Assembly: GCA_005883175.1 (NCBI GenBank)
Contig: VAYV01000086.1
Span: 1-7,279 of the forward strand
Length of the DNA: 7,279 bases
Direction of reading: 5' to 3'
Source: Actinomycetota bacterium
GTDB lineage: Bacteria > Actinomycetota > AC-67
Shown: positions 6,139 to 7,279 of the stretch, piece after piece
Position numbering within the stretch: position 1 is the first letter of the stretch
Layout: each line of letters starts with the position of its first letter
The notes under the pieces: generated by a model
Told to the model about the DNA's origin: nothing
Seen by the model: only the letters and a program-made list of their open reading frames with translations
The model's database searches: none
Translations under genes and position numbers: made by a program

Positions 6139-7279
6139 CGATCCGCCAACGTGAGGCGGTCGCGTGCGGGCAGCTCGGCCGGCGCGGCCCCATTCAGCAG
6201 TGCGAACCGCGAGATGTTCCAGAGCTTATTGCAGAAGTTCCTGTCGCCTTCGATCCACTTCTCGTCCACCGGGACGTCGCTGCCCAGCGTCGCGCCGCGG
6301 ATCAGCGTCAGCCGCAACGCGTCGGCTCCGTACTTGTCGATCATCACGAGCGGATCGATCACATTGCCGAAAGACTTTGACATCTTCTTCCCGCGGAAGT
6401 CGCGCACCATGCCGTGGATGTGGACGTCGAAGAACGGCACGGCTTCCATGAAGTGGACGCCCATCATCATCATCCGCGACACCCAGAAGGTGATGATGTC
6501 GTACCCGGTCACGAGCACGCTCGTCGGATAGAAGTCTTCGAGGTCCTGCGTCTTGTCCGGCCAGCCGAGCGTCGAGAACGGCCACAGCGCAGACGAGAAC
6601 CATGTGTCGAGCACGTCGGGGTCTTGCTCCAGCTCGGCGCTCTCGCACCGCGGACACGCCGCGGGATCGTCGACGGACGCGAACTGATGACCGTTCGCGC
6701 ACGTGAACACCGGGATGCGATGCCCCCACCACAGTTGCCGCGAGATGCACCAGTCGCGGAGGTTCTCCATCCAGTCGAAGTAGTTGCGCTCGAACCGCTG
6801 TGGCACGAACCGGGTTCGCCCTTCGCGCACCGCCGCGATCGCTGCGCGCGCGAGCTCTGCCACGCGCAGGTACCACTGCTCCATCAGGAGCGGCTCCACC
6901 TCGGCGTGACAGCGCTGGCAGTGCCCCACCGGGTGCACGTACGGGCGGATCTCCGTGCCGACGAGGCCCTGCGCACGCAGCTCGTCGAGGACGGCCTTGC
7001 GCGCCTCGTACCGGTCCAGGCCGGCGTACGGGCCGGCGTTCTCGTTCATCCTGCCGTCGAGACCGATCACCGTGATCGCCGGCAGGCCGTGCCGCTGCCC
7101 GATCTCGAAGTCGACGGGGTCGTGCGCCGGCGTCACCTTGAGCGCCCCGGTCCCGAAGTCCTTGTCGATCGCCTCGTCGGCCACGATCGGCAGCTCGCGG
7201 TTCATGATCGGCAGGATGGCCGTCTTGCCGACCAGGTCCTTGTAGCGCTCGTCGGTCGGGTTCACGGCCACGCCGGTGT
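5877..7279 (-). CDS. valS: Valyl-tRNA synthetase, central part (frame broken downstream)
   Basis: ValRS attaches valine to tRNA-Val and edits mischarged threonine. This frame enters from the right edge (the N-terminus with the HIGH motif is outside) and reads about 390 genuine residues. It starts in the CP1 editing domain (NPTDERYKDLVGK; GTGALKVTPAHDPVDFEIG). A Cys pair follows (HCQRCHAEVEPLLMEQWYLR), then WCISRQLWWGHRIPVF, a zinc-ribbon-like C-x3-H...C-x2-C segment (CANGHQFASVDDPAACPRC), DVLDTWFSSALWPFSTLGWP, and the ATP-binding KMSKS loop at 6372-6386. The last genuine residues are DRWILSRLDTVTRE, near 6103. After that the frame reads an Arg/Ser/Cys-rich non-homologous tail to a stop at 5877. 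The true continuation is in another frame (to 5437), after a gap of about 33 residues relative to the family. The C-terminal part is listed separately. Confidence 0.9.
   Translation of the reverse strand, partial: TGVAVNPTDERYKDLVGKTAILPIMNRELPIVADEAIDKDFGTGALKVTPAHDPVDFEIGQRHGLPAITVIGLDGRMNENAGPYAGLDRYEARKAVLDELRAQGLVGTEIRPYVHPVGHCQRCHAEVEPLLMEQWYLRVAELARAAIAAVREGRTRFVPQRFERNYFDWMENLRDWCISRQLWWGHRIPVFTCANGHQFASVDDPAACPRCESAELEQDPDVLDTWFSSALWPFSTLGWPDKTQDLEDFYPTSVLVTGYDIITFWVSRMMMMGVHFMEAVPFFDVHIHGMVRDFRGKKMSKSFGNVIDPLVMIDKYGADALRLTLIRGATLGSDVPVDEKWIEGDRNFCNKLWNISRFALLNGAAPAELPARDRLTLADRWILSRLDTVTREADWAIPRKRRQISARSSRTCSSGCSCSCIRSCRSSPKSCGARSPAGRRSCARPGPRRGTTPTKTPSARSRSFRM
6091..6103 (-). other. 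valS deletion/frameshift junction
   Basis: On the minus strand the reading goes from DRWILSRLDTVTRE (one frame) directly into RLGHTEEEKADQRALLAHVL (another frame). From memory of ValRS proteins, the skipped stretch normally carries the helices around xYEFGxxxxxLYxFxWxxFxDWYxExxK, about 33 residues. Restoring the frame needs 1 mod 3 added bases, so roughly 97 or 100 bases are absent. The flanking DNA contains CG/GCG runs that could have served as microhomology. The precise breakpoint cannot be fixed without an intact relative. Confidence 0.75.

Overview
The window is a stretch of high-G+C bacterial chromosome in which every recognisable gene lies on the minus strand. In transcription order (right to left) these are valS (3' part), folC, ndk, radC, mreB, mreC, mreD and mrdA (5' end only). 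Combined with the high G+C and protein style (FolC GSWDATN, MreB GRDMAVDLGTANTLVYVRGRGIVL), the order valS-folC-ndk-mreB-mreC-mreD-mrdA points to an actinobacterium. It probably belongs to a deep or uncultured lineage rather than Streptomyces or Mycobacterium, because a radC gene sits between ndk and mreB. A radC-mreB adjacency is familiar from Firmicutes. The lineage is an inference from gene order and residues; no marker gene here fixes it.

Right half (about 3023-7279): a housekeeping block. ValS charges tRNA-Val, FolC polyglutamylates folates, Ndk balances NTP and dNTP pools, and RadC is a JAMM-fold protein of uncertain role. The genes are packed tightly, with a 4-base ATGA overlap (valS/folC), a 16-base gap carrying a good Shine-Dalgarno (folC/ndk) and a 4-base GTGA overlap (ndk/radC). 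This looks like one operon. The valS frame is broken near 6091-6103: about 100 bases encoding the start of the anticodon-binding domain are missing and the frame shifts. This is either a real lesion or an assembly fault.

A 116-base gap (2907-3022) separates radC from mreB. It holds a plausible promoter for the cell-shape genes and a perfect 10-base palindrome close to the predicted transcription start.

Left half (1-2906): the rod-shape (elongasome) cluster. MreB is the actin-like filament, MreC the periplasmic scaffold, MreD the membrane partner, and MrdA (PBP2) the class B transpeptidase; rodA would be expected just beyond the left edge. mreC/mreD and mreD/mrdA overlap by 4 bases (ATGA and GTGA). 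In contrast, mreB and mreC are separated by 192 bases that can fold into three consecutive hairpins, the last of which pairs up a perfect AGGAGG. This is the most notable non-coding structure in the window.

I found no mobile elements, CRISPR arrays, tRNA or rRNA genes, or an obviously new gene system. The window is conserved core genome, with the valS lesion and the structured mreB-mreC leader as the two items worth checking.
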